Source: Macrotrachela quadricornifera (lineage: Eukaryota; Rotifera; Eurotatoria; Philodinida; Philodinidae). Taken from it: a stretch of DNA of 64,000 bases. Shown here one piece after another: positions 1 through 11,934 of this stretch. Numbering within the stretch: position 1 is the first letter of the stretch; every line of letters starts with the position of its first letter. Under the pieces are notes generated by a model. That model saw only the letters and a list, made by a program, of their open reading frames with translations. It was not told the origin of the DNA and did no database searches. A program made the position numbers and the translations under genes. The DNA lies in NCBI GenBank assembly GCA_022393335.1, contig JAJEKB010000591.1, positions 79,135 through 143,134 on the forward strand, given 5' to 3'.

Positions 1-240
1 TTTTTTTTGCATCATCATATCTTGTTTGTTCTTTTTATTATATATTCAATGTCAAGTGTGAGAATGTATCACGACTATATAAAGAGTAATAAATTGAAAA
101 AGAAAACAGATTTTACACAAGTAGAAAAAAATTAACAGTAGTGAATTAGGTAAAAAAAAAAAGAGTTGAAAAAAAAAACACTAATGGTAAAGTTATTGTG
201 ATTTCAGGATAAAAGATTAATAATATCAAATAAATGATTA

Positions 241-2388
241 TTAATCAACAGTTTTTGCAATACGACCTAATTCACTGTCTAAAATATTAAGAAGAAATAA
301 TAATGAATTATTTGTAATAGAATACAAACCATAAAGATTGGGTGAATCAGATACTAAAGGAGATCCATCAGTATTAGTTATTGTTGATGATACTGATTCA
401 GTTGTTGATATATCATGTACACTCATTGCTGTTTCAGAAGATGTTGGAACATCAGAAGTTGATGATGCTAAATAAATTTTATTTTAGAATTAAATTTATT
501 AATTAGATGAATATAAACCTGTCACAGAAATAGATGGATCATCTTCAACTGGTGTAGTTGAAGAACTAATTGTTGTTGTTATTGGTGGTGGTAGTGGTGA
601 CGATACAAAAGATGATGCCGAAGGTGTTGTTGTAGATTTTGATAAATTCTTAATTGTTCCTTGTAAATCAGAACGTTCTTGTTGTAAAGCTCGACATAAT
701 TTATCAAGTTTATCAAGTTTTATTTCTAATTGTCGTCTTTCTTTTTCTAAAAGTTTATACTAAAATAAAACTATTTAATAAAATAAAATAAAAAAATAAA
801 TATTTTTATACATCTTCACTTGATTTTCTTTGATTTTGTTCAGCAATTTCCCATCGATGTCGAAAATCATTTCTTTCTTTTTCTAATTTTTTTATTTTTT
901 TTCCCATTTTTTCAATTTCACTATGACATGATGTTACCATTTGACTACTTTGTTGAATAGCATTTTGAAATTCTTGATAACGTTCAGAATACATTTGTAC
1001 TTGAGAACGAAGACTTAATTCAGATGCAGCTAATTCTTCACATTTTTTATACAATACTAAACGTTCAGCTTCACTCTTTTATTTATTTTAAAAAAAAGAA
1101 AAATTTAATTTAATTCTAATTTATTTTTTTAACTTACAACTTGTCGTTCTTGTTTAATTAATTCAGTACGTTCATTAAGTAATGTATGACTTTGTTCTAA
1201 ACTAGCTTCAGTTAAACGTAATTCAAGTTCTTTTTTCTTTAATGCTGTTTCAATTTCCTAAAAATTATTTTTATTTTAAATCATAATAAATTTCATTATT
1301 ACTTTTTCACGTATATCATAATCTTTAACAACAGATGCTAATTGTTGAGATAATTGAGCATTTTGATCACGTAATGAAGTTGATTTTTCACTATAATTAG
1401 ATAATTGTGAAGCTATTTCATCAATAGTTGTCTAAAAATAAAAATTTAAATCATAAAAATAAAATAAAAAAATGAAAAAACCTGAAATTTTGTTGCTAAT
1501 TCTCGACGTTTTGTTTCATCATCACGTTGTCGTTGTGTACTTTCATCCTAAAATAAATAATTAAAGAAAATAAAAAAGATTTTTTTTCGTAAATAATTTT
1601 TACACGTATTTGTTGATTATGTCGATGAAGTTCACGGCAAAGACTTTCTAATTTAGCTTTAGCTGCTATTGTACGACCATTTTCAAGTAAAACTTGATCA
1701 CGTTCACGCATGAATGTTGTTGATCGTTTTTCTAAATCATTTGTTTTAACTTGTATTACACGATTTTGTTCTTGTAATTCAGCTATTTTAGTTGCTAATG
1801 TTAATAAATTTTTTTGTGGATCAGAATCATTTAAAGTTTTTACAATATTTTCTAAGTATATGAAAAAAAAAATGTTTAAATAAAAAAAGAAAAAAAATTT
1901 AATAAATTTAAATATACTAGCAGCTTTATTAATATTTCGACGTGATTCAGATTCATTATTTGTTGTTGTTGTTGTTATTACTGAAGATGATGAATTAGTA
2001 GTATTAGTAGCAGCAGCAACATCATTATTTGCTGTTGTTGCTTTACTATTTGTTTGTTTGTTCTCTTTTGAATTAGCAGCTTAAAAAATGAAAAATTTCA
2101 TTTAAGATATATTTAAATGATTAAAATACCTAATGTTTCGAGTTTTTTAACAAGTTTAGCACCAATTGCTGTTTGTCCAGGTGTACGAGTTGTTGTTGTT
2201 GTTGATGATTTTGTTTGAGAATCATCTGTATTATTTGTATCATCTACTGATGTTGAAAGATTAATTGAATCAATTATTTGTGAAAGTTGTTCATCGGATG
2301 ATATTTGATTTGAATCATATGAAAGATTTTCATTATTAATAGCACCATTTGTTGTTTCAGATTCGATATTGATTGTTGAAGTAGTCAT
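241..2388 (-). CDS. TXLN: Taxilin family coiled-coil protein
   Basis: Taxilins bind syntaxins and act in vesicle traffic and exocytosis in the cytosol. Nine exons join in frame (571 aa): 2130-2388, 1918-2079, 1604-1851, 1482-1547, 1303-1431, 1138-1257, 812-1075, 519-759 and 241-467. Residues ~1-140 are Ser/Thr/Asn-rich and probably disordered. The middle ~350 residues are charged heptad-type coiled coil. Exon 3 holds the family hallmark KLESLCRELHRHNQQIR (1604-1711). The C-terminal ~110 residues are again Ser/Thr/Pro-rich and end in LGRIAKTVD. The start at 2388 is the first in-frame ATG. A TTTTAG acceptor-like site lies at 2432-2433, 44 nt upstream. It is divergent from the membrane-protein gene at 3377. 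Which vertebrate paralogue (alpha, beta or gamma) it matches cannot be told by eye. Confidence 0.9.
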
Positions 2389-3376
2389 TCGAAATTATTT
2401 TGTTCAATGAATAATTGAAAAGAAAAGAAATCTAAAATAAAATGAAGAAAAAAGAACACAAAAAAAATGAAAGTATGAATGAATGAATGGTTAAAACAGA
2501 TATGCAATACACAATTCTTCTTGTTCTTTTTTTCTTCTTATATCTTCAATAAGTTGGGAATATGGAAGCTTCCCAAAATAGAACGGAAGAAAAAGTCATG
2601 GTTACATTTTCTCCTTTTTTCTGTTCTCTCTTCTTCTTCTTCTTCTCATAGATTGTCCAATGTCCAGTAATTTGTAAAAAATTTAATTTATTGATTTTTT
2701 AAGAAAATAAAATAAGCCTCTCTAAACTTTTTCATTGAAAATTATTATAATTTTTATATGAACATAGAATGTAAATGAGACTGTATAAAGTAAAAATAAC
2801 TATCTTGTAATTCAGCGACCTCTATTGTTTGATAAACATAAAAAGTAAAAATGTAACTATATACATGGAATGGATTGAATGTATAATTTAATCTTGAAAA
2901 AAATGAATTGATACTTTTTAAAGATGTAATCACATTTGTCATGTATACTATAGAAAATATTTTTATTTTCTTTATAGCAAATTGATCATTGTATTTGATT
3001 CAAATGCTTTTGTCTACTTAATGAAAAGTTTCATTTTTTTGTGCTTGATATTATAGTTTTGAAAAAATAAAATAAATTAGATCAAATTTGAATTTATTAA
3101 TTTTCTTCGATCATTATTATTCATCAGTTTTATTGTTTTGTTTAATTATGTTTTACAATATTGATTTACATTTTCTATTTTCCGATGAATCTTATCAATC
3201 AATTATTATATTAATTGTTCATTGCCTATCAAAAATCAATAAAAAGAAAAAAAGAATTCTCTCAATTGACGCGCTCATTGTTATTTGCTTATCTTATCGA
3301 ATGAAAAAAAAAAGTATTCATTGATATATTTCTTTTTCATCTATTTCTTTGAATTTATCGATGTGCTTCTGCATGT
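2389..3376. other. Divergent intergenic region, taxilin / membrane protein
   Basis: This region lies between two genes transcribed away from each other and so should hold both promoters. It contains a pyrimidine tract of CTT repeats at about 2620-2650. The short open frames here (2479-2670, 3088-3324) are low-complexity and lack splice or family signals; I see no gene. Confidence 0.4.
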
Positions 3377-4491
3377 GTGAACTGTTCGATGCACGTTGGC
3401 TTTAGTCTTTTTCTATTTGTTATATATATTTTTTTATCAATACAAATTAAACAAGATTTTTATTATCATTCTTCTCCAATTTTTCGAAAACATCGTTCTA
3501 TTTCTTTATATGATGATAATCTTATTGATTCATCATCAGAATTATCAACACAAATAGAACCTAATATTTTCTTTCAAAATGAACCTGTTCCACTTGCATC
3601 ATCAGTTGTTGATGATCTTACTACTCTTGCATCAGCTGTTTATATAATATCTCTTATTATTATTATTTTTATTCTTCTTGCTTGGATTACACATTATAAT
3701 GCTCCATGTTCATCTGTTATTACATCTATTTTAAGTACTATTACTGGTCTACCTGAACCTATTATTCATTCAGTTGCTTTTTGTGGTTCATGTTGTATAT
3801 GGTGTGAAAAAACATGGCTCTTTCGTCGTATTCATCAATTTAATATATTGATATCAAATAAAACCAAACAATTCGTATCAGGTACTTGTAAAGTTTTATA
3901 TGATACAATCTGTCCTTGTTGTCGACCACCTGATACACCATCAAATCGCTCTATTATTGGTAAATTCTAAATTTATATTATATTAAATTTATTTCATCTT
4001 TATTCTTTTAAGGTTCATTACCAGCGAGTATTATTGCAATGTTTAATACATCTGATACTCCTAATCCATTATTACCTAAATCTACTGTGACGAGTAAATA
4101 TTAGTTCAAGTTTCTGTGATCTATCTATTATTTTTTCTCGCTTTTAGCTGTAGAACCTACTTCTATGTCACCAAAACCTTTAAATGTCAATATTGATTTC
4201 CATTCTCATTCAACAACAGAATCATTGATCAAAAATCAAAGTTATTTAACGTCCAATGTAGCATCAATTGAGACAAAGATAAATAGAAATCAACTAGATA
4301 AAAATAGATCAATATATGAGAAACGTCGTAAACGACCACGAAAACGAGCTCAATTAAAACAACGATCAGTCATTAATGACTCAACTCATACTGAAGAACA
4401 GATTGATGATATTAATAAAGATGAAAATGCAGATGAAGAAGAAGAAGAAGATGATGATGATAATGATGATGAAAATACTAAAATTTATTGA
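3377..4491 (+). CDS. Unknown membrane protein with acidic tail
   Basis: I do not recognise this gene. Three exons (3377-3959, 4013-4093, 4148-4491) join in frame to 335 aa. Residues 8-24 are hydrophobic and could be a signal peptide or anchor. A second strong membrane segment lies at about 85-104. It is followed by a Cys-rich stretch (CGSCCIWC near 135, CPCC near 185). The C-terminus has a basic patch (KRRKRPRKRAQLKQR) followed by a run of Glu/Asp/Asn to the stop. ATG 3389 is an alternative start. Open frame, consistent splice sites and codon use like its neighbours make it a real gene. It ends tail to tail with CCS, sharing 7 bp of coding sequence (4485-4491). Function unknown; the topology suggests a small transmembrane protein with a charged cytosolic tail. 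Confidence 0.75.
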
Positions 4492-5546
4492 AAACGCTCT
4501 TTAGCTTCTTGACGTTCTTGCCAAACAGTAGCACCAGAACAAGTACAAAGGCGTTTTGTATTTTCAAAAAGTCCAGCTGAACGAGCAATAATACCACAGG
4601 CAACGAGTCTAAATTTTACAAGAGAATTATATATTTTTATTTCAGATGAAGAAAAATAAATAAAAAGAACTTACTGAGAATTAGAATTTTGTACGGCAAA
4701 TGATCGTCCAATAATATCAGGTACTCGAATATGTCGATTGAGTAGACGAAAATTAGCAGTACCCTGTTCATCAGTCATTACTCGACCGAGATTACCACTT
4801 GGTTCACTGGATAATTTTTCATTTATTGACAACTTTGAATCATAATAATCACCACAACTAAACAATAATAATACTTATTTATTCTTTTATATTATTATGT
4901 ATATAATCAATACCTATCACATCCATTAGAAAGATCACCATATTGACGTATATTGATGTGAGCTGGAGAATTAGGTAAAAGACCATCAACAGTTCCTTCA
5001 ATAATACATTGTTCATCATTGGCTTGAATAAATCGAACTAAACCATGAATACGACGTTCCAATGGTCGATTCATATTACTATAAAGTGCTGAAACTGCAG
5101 CACCTAAAGGTTTTCCTATATATATATATATATGAAACAAAAATTATATTCTATTGAAAAATAAAAATAAAAAATAAAAAATTCTTACCAGCACCTAAAA
5201 GTACAGCATCAGTATTAAGTGATCGTTCAATTAATTGTTGAACTTTCAATGATTGTAATGTTGTATCCAAAACTACTCGTTTTGAAGATAGATCAATATT
5301 GATATTATTAATGTCTAAAATATATTTATTTAAAAATTTCTTCTTATTCAATAACTAATTTTTTATTTAACCTTTTTGATCAGTTAATGTTTTTCGTAAT
5401 TGATCAACTTGTTCTTGTTTATTTAAATCAACAAGAAATTCGAGCTTAATAATTAAAAATAAAACAACAAACAATATTTTCATTTAAATGAATTTTTAAT
5501 TCTAATATTTTACCTTCGTATTAACTGATGATTCTGATTCAGTCAT
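4485..5546 (-). CDS. CCS: Copper chaperone for superoxide dismutase (divergent)
   Basis: CCS delivers copper to cytosolic Cu/Zn-SOD1 and forms its disulfide. Six exons join in frame: 5514-5546, 5372-5444, 5189-5314, 4914-5115, 4675-4857 and 4485-4608 (246 aa; the human protein is 274). Domain I (~12-78) aligns without gaps to the ATX1-like domain, but the copper-binding MxCxxC has become LNKQEQ (Lys20/Gln23 in place of the cysteines). Domain II (~80-205) is SOD-like, with QYGDLSNGC, GNLGRV, IGRSFAV and VACGIIARSAGLF. Its HVH copper site reads NIR, and the downstream His residues are gone. Domain III keeps the essential CxC (CTC, Cys227/229) and the WQER tail. A TTTTAG site ends 8 nt before the ATG. 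The order of domains makes the identity firm. Yeast CCS also lacks metal ligands in domain II. Confidence 0.92.
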
Positions 5547-6106
5547 TAGTTGTCTAAAATAGCACAAGATATATGTAGAAATTGGGAAAGCAAAAAGCAG
5601 TCGAATGAAAAATGGTCGAAAATTTGTAATAAAAGAACAAAAAACCTTTTTCATAAGCAGAAGCTCAAATTCGATATTGCATCTGGAAACTGAGAATCAG
5701 GACGACAACAAAATTTTTAGATGTGTTCTGAAGAAAAGCAACATTAGTCGAATAAGTAGAATTTTATATTTATCTAACTCACTTTTCTGAAACACTGCCT
5801 GTATCTAGTATTAGCAGATTAGTAAAATTAGTTTTTATTTCACCTTTATACATAAAAATTCGAGCTTCAGTTTTAGAAGAATCTTTTGTTTTTCTATTAC
5901 AAATTTTCTTTCGATCATTTTTCACAAACCCGTAGAAATTTTTATTAGAAATAACGCATTCTATATTGAATATTGATAGATAAGAACAATAAGATTATAT
6001 GACAGATTAATGATATCTAAAGTGAAATAACTATTATCAACTATGACAATGATTATAAAGAATATATACAAAAAAGAAAAAGAATATCTGAATTAATTCT
6101 GTTAAT
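5547..6106. other. Intergenic, CCS to LIN7
   Basis: This AT-rich stretch lies upstream of CCS and downstream of LIN7, both on the minus strand. It should carry the CCS promoter and the LIN7 3' UTR. The frame at 5605-5790 on + has no support from motifs or splice context. Confidence 0.3.
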
Positions 6107-6793
6107 TTATTTATTAATTGGTGGTGTTGATGTTGTTGGTGGTGGTTTACGTGCTGTACGTTGTTTTTCAAAACGATTTTCCATTTCAATTAAAACTTGT
6201 GGTGAATAACGTACAACTAATTTTACGCTGCCTTGTGCTTGTTTAAGTAATTCAACTGCTTTTTCATGATATTCATTTTCAACTGATACACCATTAACTG
6301 ATAATAATTGATCACCTTTTTTTAATCCACCATGTTTCCAAGCAACACCATTCGGAATAATACGTGAAATATATATAGGTGAATTTTGTTCACGTCCACC
6401 CATGACATTAAAGCCAAGACCTTCTTGAGTTTTAGGTAATTCAATTACACGTGGATGTGAATGACCTTCACTAGCAGCAAATGCAGCGACCTAAATTAAT
6501 ATTTTGATATAAAATAAAAATTTTTTTTTTTTGTCTTTTTTTTTCTAACTAACCGTTGCTTTAGCAGTTGCATTAGCTCGAACTTCTGGTGAACCAGTTA
6601 TTTGAACAGTTTCATAAATTTTTTCATAAACTTCCAAGACAGCATGAAAAAAATCACTCTGTAATATACGTTGCAATTCAAGTAATTTTGCTTCTGGTAT
6701 TTCACTTGTTGAACGTAAACGATCGAGGAGAAAAATTGCTCGTTCAATATCTTTTTCTAAATTAAGTGAGGATTCACCTGTTACTGCAGACAT
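6107..6793 (-). CDS. LIN7: LIN-7 homologue (L27 + PDZ scaffold)
   Basis: LIN7 (Veli/MALS) is a small scaffold of the LIN-2/LIN-7/LIN-10 complex. It sorts receptors and channels at synapses and basolateral membranes. Two exons (6554-6793 and 6107-6490) give 207 aa, the usual family length. The L27 domain (~10-66) has the typical [12 protein letters not shown] start. The PDZ domain (~95-178) has the carboxylate loop GLGFNVMGG, then [19 protein letters not shown] and [10 protein letters not shown]. The tail is short and rich in Pro and Thr. The start at 6793 is preceded by TTTTAG at 6797-6798, only 3 nt before the ATG, which looks like a trans-splice acceptor. This is one of the most conserved proteins in the window and its identity is firm. 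Confidence 0.96.
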
Positions 6794-7525
6794 TATCTAA
6801 AATTTAAATATCAAACTAAAATAACTGAAGAAGTCATATAATATTAAAATCTATCAGTAAAATAAAAAAATTAATTTTAACAGGTGATCCTAGGTAAAGA
6901 GTACCCTCAATATTTTTAAAATATTTCGCTCAAATTGTGATGTAGATATTTAAATTCTTTTGTCAAAATATAAGTCTTTACAAAACTGTTTGAAAAAATT
7001 AAATATAAAGTGGAAGAAATGCAATATTTATTTTTCTAAAAATACATATTTGAAAGTATATCCTTTCAGAGCATTTTAGTGTTGATAGGAGATAATTCTA
7101 TAGTTATTGGTTGGAATAGCTGCTTTCAAACAATTATGAAGAGCATTGTATAGATTAGTTTTTGAAAAAAAATTCAAATATCTACGTTACAATTCAAACG
7201 AGATACTCCAAAAATACTTAGGATACCATCTATCCTGAGCCATCCGTTACTTTTCATTATTGTTCGAATTAAATTAAATATATTAGAATATATAATGTAT
7301 ATTCCTATATATTTTAATCTAAAAAGAAAGAACAAAAATGTAAAAATGTAATATTGATTAATTAAAAAAAATTATTTTTGTGAATGAAATTAATATAAAT
7401 ACAATAATAAATTAATATAGTTTGCGTGTTTTTTTTACTCTAACTTATATGGAATCTAAGTAATAGAAATAAAAATTATCATTCAATAACAAAAAAAGAA
7501 AAGAGAGAAAGAAAAAGAAAAGAAT
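6794..7525. other. Intergenic, LIN7 to EXOC4
   Basis: No gene is visible. Most of the stretch is taken up by an inverted-repeat element (6883-7227, listed separately). The rest is AT-rich and should contain the LIN7 promoter and the EXOC4 3' UTR. Confidence 0.3.
6883..7227. repeat. MITE-like inverted-repeat element
   Basis: The two ends are imperfect inverted repeats of about 70-90 bp. The left arm (6883-6977) starts GGTGATCCTA and runs into TGTAGATATTTAAATTC. The right arm, read in reverse from 7227, gives GGTATCCTAAGTATTTTTGG and then CGTAGATATTTGAATT. A ~20-bp indel separates the arms near the outer end. No coding sequence lies between them. This is the structure of a small non-autonomous DNA transposon or foldback; the family is not known. 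Confidence 0.55.
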
Positions 7526-10500
7526 TTAATGTTTTGTATTTGTTTGTCCATTAGTTATTTTATTTTGTATTGTTGAATTTGGATGTAAAGCTTTTTTAAT
7601 CATTTGTTCATATTTATTTAAATCAAAATTTCCACTTTCACTTGCTGGAAAACTTCGATGTTTTAATTGCAATAAATGTATATAATCTTGTTCAGTATAT
7701 TCAGGTCCATGTTCTTCAATAACAGTAAGAATATCATCTGGTTTTGTTGCATATAATAATTCATAATAACGATGTGCACGCATTAATTCTGCATCTCCAA
7801 CTGTTCGAATTTGTGTTAATGTTTGTTCAATAGCAAATATATTTCGACACATTTTAGTAACACCTGTTTCACTTATACGTACAAAACGTGGTGCTGAACG
7901 AATTAATATTGTTGCTAAAACAAATCCAAGACCTTGAAATAAAAATGAAAATTTTTTTTCATTTAATGATGAATGTAATGTTTCTTGTAAACGTGTTAAA
8001 TCACGATTTAATGTCATTATATTTTCATCTGGATCTGTATCAATAACAGATGCATAATGTGATGCATTACGAAATAATAATGATAAATGATAAAAACAAT
8101 GAAGACGTATTTCAAGAAATAAAACAAGTAATATATCATATGATAATGTTAATGTTGTTTTCATTGCATTAGAAAATATTTCTAAATTAACACGAGATAA
8201 TTTTAATTGATCATATTGATGATGATTTTGTTTTAATGATCGAGATGTATAACCTGTTGTTACTAAAAATAAAGAATTTTTATTTTAAAATTTCAATATT
8301 AATAAAAGAAAAAATAAATAGAGTAAAATATTTTCCATCACCATATGGATTCTAATACAAATGAATATTTGAAAAATCAGATTTTCGGACTGAATCTAAG
8401 TTGATTTCATTAAACTTCATTTATCAGCAGTACATTTAAATTAAGACAGATTTTAGCGTTTTTTTTTCTCAATATCAAAAGTATATATATTCTCCTACAT
8501 GCGTCAATGTATCTTCGATGAAACAAAAACATAGATTCATTATATGATTTCTCTGTTTGATTATTCTTCTTTCTTCATTATCTTTTTGAGTTTTTGCTTG
8601 CAATTGACTTGTAAATGTCATGAAAAGTAATGAACATAACTTGATATCTATCATACTTTTACTTTTGAAATGATTTTTAAAGAACTAAACAGTTTCATAG
8701 AGAAGTTAATGACAAGAGTTTAAATCCAATCCGAAAGTCTATTTTATTTTCAAAAAAATTATTTGATAAAATTCGATTTTATCAAATACTTAAGCTATGC
8801 ACAATATTCTTCAATAATAAACCTATTGTTAGATATTTTCGTTTTTATGTACATGCTTTGTTTTTCATTAGAAGAATTAATGTAAAAAAGAAAAAGAATT
8901 ACTTTTATATGTATTATGAGATTTTTGAAATCTCAATAAAATAAAATACTAAAATATAAAATTTTATGATATTGAATATTTAATTCATTTTTTTAATTTT
9001 AATTAAAATCTAATATTTTTTTACCTGTTGTTTGTGTTAATGCATCAAGATATTTTGTATCATTTAAACATTTATCTAATATATCAAAATAATATGATAA
9101 TTTACAATATAACCAATCAAGACTTTCATGAATATTAGCTAATAATTTAACATGTTTATAATTAGTACAAATATCATCTAAATTCATTTCATTTTGACTA
9201 AAATTAATTAATAATGTTTCAGTTTCTTTTGTTTGACGAAAACGTACATTATCAGCATTATCATCTTGATTATCATTATTTGTTAAATGTTGTTGTTTAG
9301 CCATACGTATAAATGCATCAAATGCTGGTAATGTACGTAAATGACGATTTATATCAGGATCTTTAACCCATTCATTTGAATAAATTGATGTACCTGGTGA
9401 ATCATTACGTTCAACAATTGATAAAAATAATTTATTACATGATTCACGATGTTTAAATAAAAGATCAATAATAGCTTGACAAAAATCATCAGCATATGGT
9501 GGAAGACATTTAACTAATGCACATAATTCTTCACATGATTTAAATATTAAATATGTTGATTGAAGTATTGGAATAGATAATTGAAGTTGTTTTTGTAAAA
9601 CAGTTGGAACTAATTCTGCAAGACGATTTTGATCAGCAATTATTGTTGTTGATGATGATAATTGTGCAGATTCACATATATCTTTTATTACACGACCAAT
9701 AAAACGATCACGAATAAATTCAGTTAATTTTCTAAATAAATTACAGATAAAAAAAAAATAAAATTTTTCTTTATTAATACCTATCAAGAATACGTTTAGT
9801 TTGATGTAATTTAACATTTCCATCAATATCTTCAATAATTCGTTGTAATATATCATGTACAGCTGTTATATTACGATAATTTGGTTTACATACATATTGT
9901 TTATAAGTTGTTGATGGAATTGTTGTTGTTTCTTGTTTCATAACAAATCGATTTTGTTCTTGTAAATAAGATGTCATTGAATTAAATTGTGCTGATTGAG
10001 AAAATTCAAAAACACGTGGAATTTGTTGTGAACGTGGTGGTGCTTTTTTTGTTAAATATTGAGAAAAATCAACAACTGAATGATAATCTGTTGAATTTAA
10101 TGCTGATGAAGAATTTAATGATGTTGTATCAAGTGTATTATTATAATCAATATATTCATTTAATACTTCACTAAGAACTTGTTGAAGTGTTTCCCAAACA
10201 AGTTCAATTGAAAATAAATATGGAATTTCAAATTGTATTGGAATTAGAAGAATTTGTTTTTGATCTGATTTTATATCTTAATAATAAAAATAAATAGATT
10301 TTTTAAATTTCAATTTTATTTAAAATAATCTAAAAATTTTCTCTTGAAATCGATTGATAGTAAGACAATTTTTTTTTTGTTATTCTGAAAGTAGAATAAA
10401 ATTAATATTATATATACCTCGTTGATTTTCTGCTGTTTGTATTCCAATATATTCTTGTTGTTGAATTTGTATAGGTGCTTGATGTTCTTGTATTAATTTT

Positions 10501-11622
10501 AAAATATTTAATAAATATTCAATATTTTTAACAACAAGTTTAAATTGTTCATAACATGTTTCTAATAAATCTCTTAAACAATCTGGATTATTTCCTAAAT
10601 GATTTTGATGAGAATTATTTGAATGTAATACAAAATTATTATCAACAATATGTTGTGTTGTACGTAAAACAATTCGATGAAATTGTTCATGTAATTGTTT
10701 TTGTGCATAATCAAGTGTTTCATTTAAACGTGATAATATTGATAATGATTGTAATAATACATCAAGATATAAATCTGGTGCTTGATGACGTATATCAACT
10801 AACATATATTTATCAGGTATAATAGATAATGAATGGGATTCAAATCCTAATTTTCCTGATTCAAATTCTTGATCAAGTTGTTTTCTTAAAAGACGATTTT
10901 CACGTATACGAGATAAATAATTATGATCATTTTTATTTGTTGTTATTGTTGTATTTGTTGATGATGATACATTTTTATTTCCAAGTATATCACGGCATGG
11001 TTTTTCAAATAATTGATTTATTAATTCTACACGTAATTGATGTTCTAATGATAAACGTTCATCTTTTAATTGTATATCAATATCAGATAATGCATTTATT
11101 AAACGTAATTCTTGATGTTCTTTTGCTTTTATTAATAATAATGATGCATGTATATATAAATATTTATTTAAATAAAATTGTAAACGTATTGGTACATGTT
11201 TTAATTCATCAATATTTTGATAAATTTTAACTAAAGCATTTTGTTCAGATGTTAATAACCATAATTTACGTATATCTTGTCGTTTAAGTAATAATAAATT
11301 TTTACATTCACGTAAACGTTCACGTACATTTTGAACACGAGATTTTGATTGTTCAATTGATGTATATATATCAGAAAAATTTGTTATTAATTCTGTTAAA
11401 TCAGTTGCAGAAGATTTTATAGAACGATCAATATTTGTATTTGAACGTTGAAAACGTTCATTGACAAAACGACGTTGTTGTTCACGAGCCTATTTTTTCA
11501 AACAAAAGAAAGAAAAGATTAAATAAAAGAAAGATAAAAGAAAATAATACTTCGCTATTTGTATTCAAATTTAAATCACGAATTATTTTCATTAAAATAA
11601 ATGTTGTTGATTGACGTTCCAT
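7526..11622 (-). CDS. EXOC4: Exocyst complex component 4 (Sec8)
   Basis: Sec8 is a subunit of the octameric exocyst, which tethers secretory vesicles to the plasma membrane. Five exons join in frame: 11551-11622, 10418-11489, 9781-10276, 9025-9731 and 7526-8262 (1027 aa; human 974). The N-terminal ~150 residues are a coiled-coil region of the family. The middle (9774-9977) has the SYLQEQ and YVCKPNYRNIT motifs. The region near 9100 reads LLANIHESLDWL. The C-terminal exon carries LEIRLHCFYHL, FLFQGLGFVLATILI, RISETGVTKMCRNIF and YTEQDYIHLLQLKHRS, all matching the Sec8 C-terminal domain. The ATG at 11622 opens a 24-residue first exon. Intron 4 (8263-9024) is 762 nt, far longer than its neighbours, and holds an inverted-repeat element. 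Confidence 0.95.
8363..8760. repeat. Inverted-repeat element in EXOC4 intron 4
   Basis: The left arm (8363-8420, with TTTTCGGACTGAATCTAAG) matches the reverse of the right arm (8700-8760, which reads CTTTCGGATTGGATTTAAA on the other strand) over about 55 bp with mismatches. The space between is AT-rich and non-coding. It explains why this intron is about ten times longer than the others in the gene. It is probably an old MITE or foldback insertion. Confidence 0.45.
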
Positions 11623-11904
11623 TTTGTTCGATTGCTTTTATTAATAGAATTAGACTAATGATATTTTAAGAGAAAATAAACATACCTATACCTATAACCT
11701 AATTCAAATATATAACGATGATGAATAATTTGATTATTTGTTTTCATTGGTTTCTTTTTTCATCCAATGATATTTTATATTAAATCCTTCGCGAAACAAA
11801 GAAGACATAGAAATCATAAATTTGGCAAATCATGTATTAGCAGTAGTTTAATGATATAATTCAAGAGCAGCGTTTCGAATGGAATTTCGCCATAAAATGT
11901 TTTC

Positions 11905-11934
11905 GTACACTCTGCTCAATTGAGCAAAGTGTAC
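11905..11934. repeat. 30-bp near-perfect palindrome
   Basis: The sequence starting GTACACT and centred on TGCTCAATTGAGCA reads the same on both strands, except for one mismatched pair (position 8 from each end). It lies about 280 bp upstream of the EXOC4 start. It could be a protein-binding site for a dimer, a cruciform-forming site or the tip of an old foldback. Confidence 0.6.

Noticed and set aside
10556..11230. Plus-strand frames of 88 and 133 aa
   Set aside because: Antisense shadows of EXOC4 exon 2.
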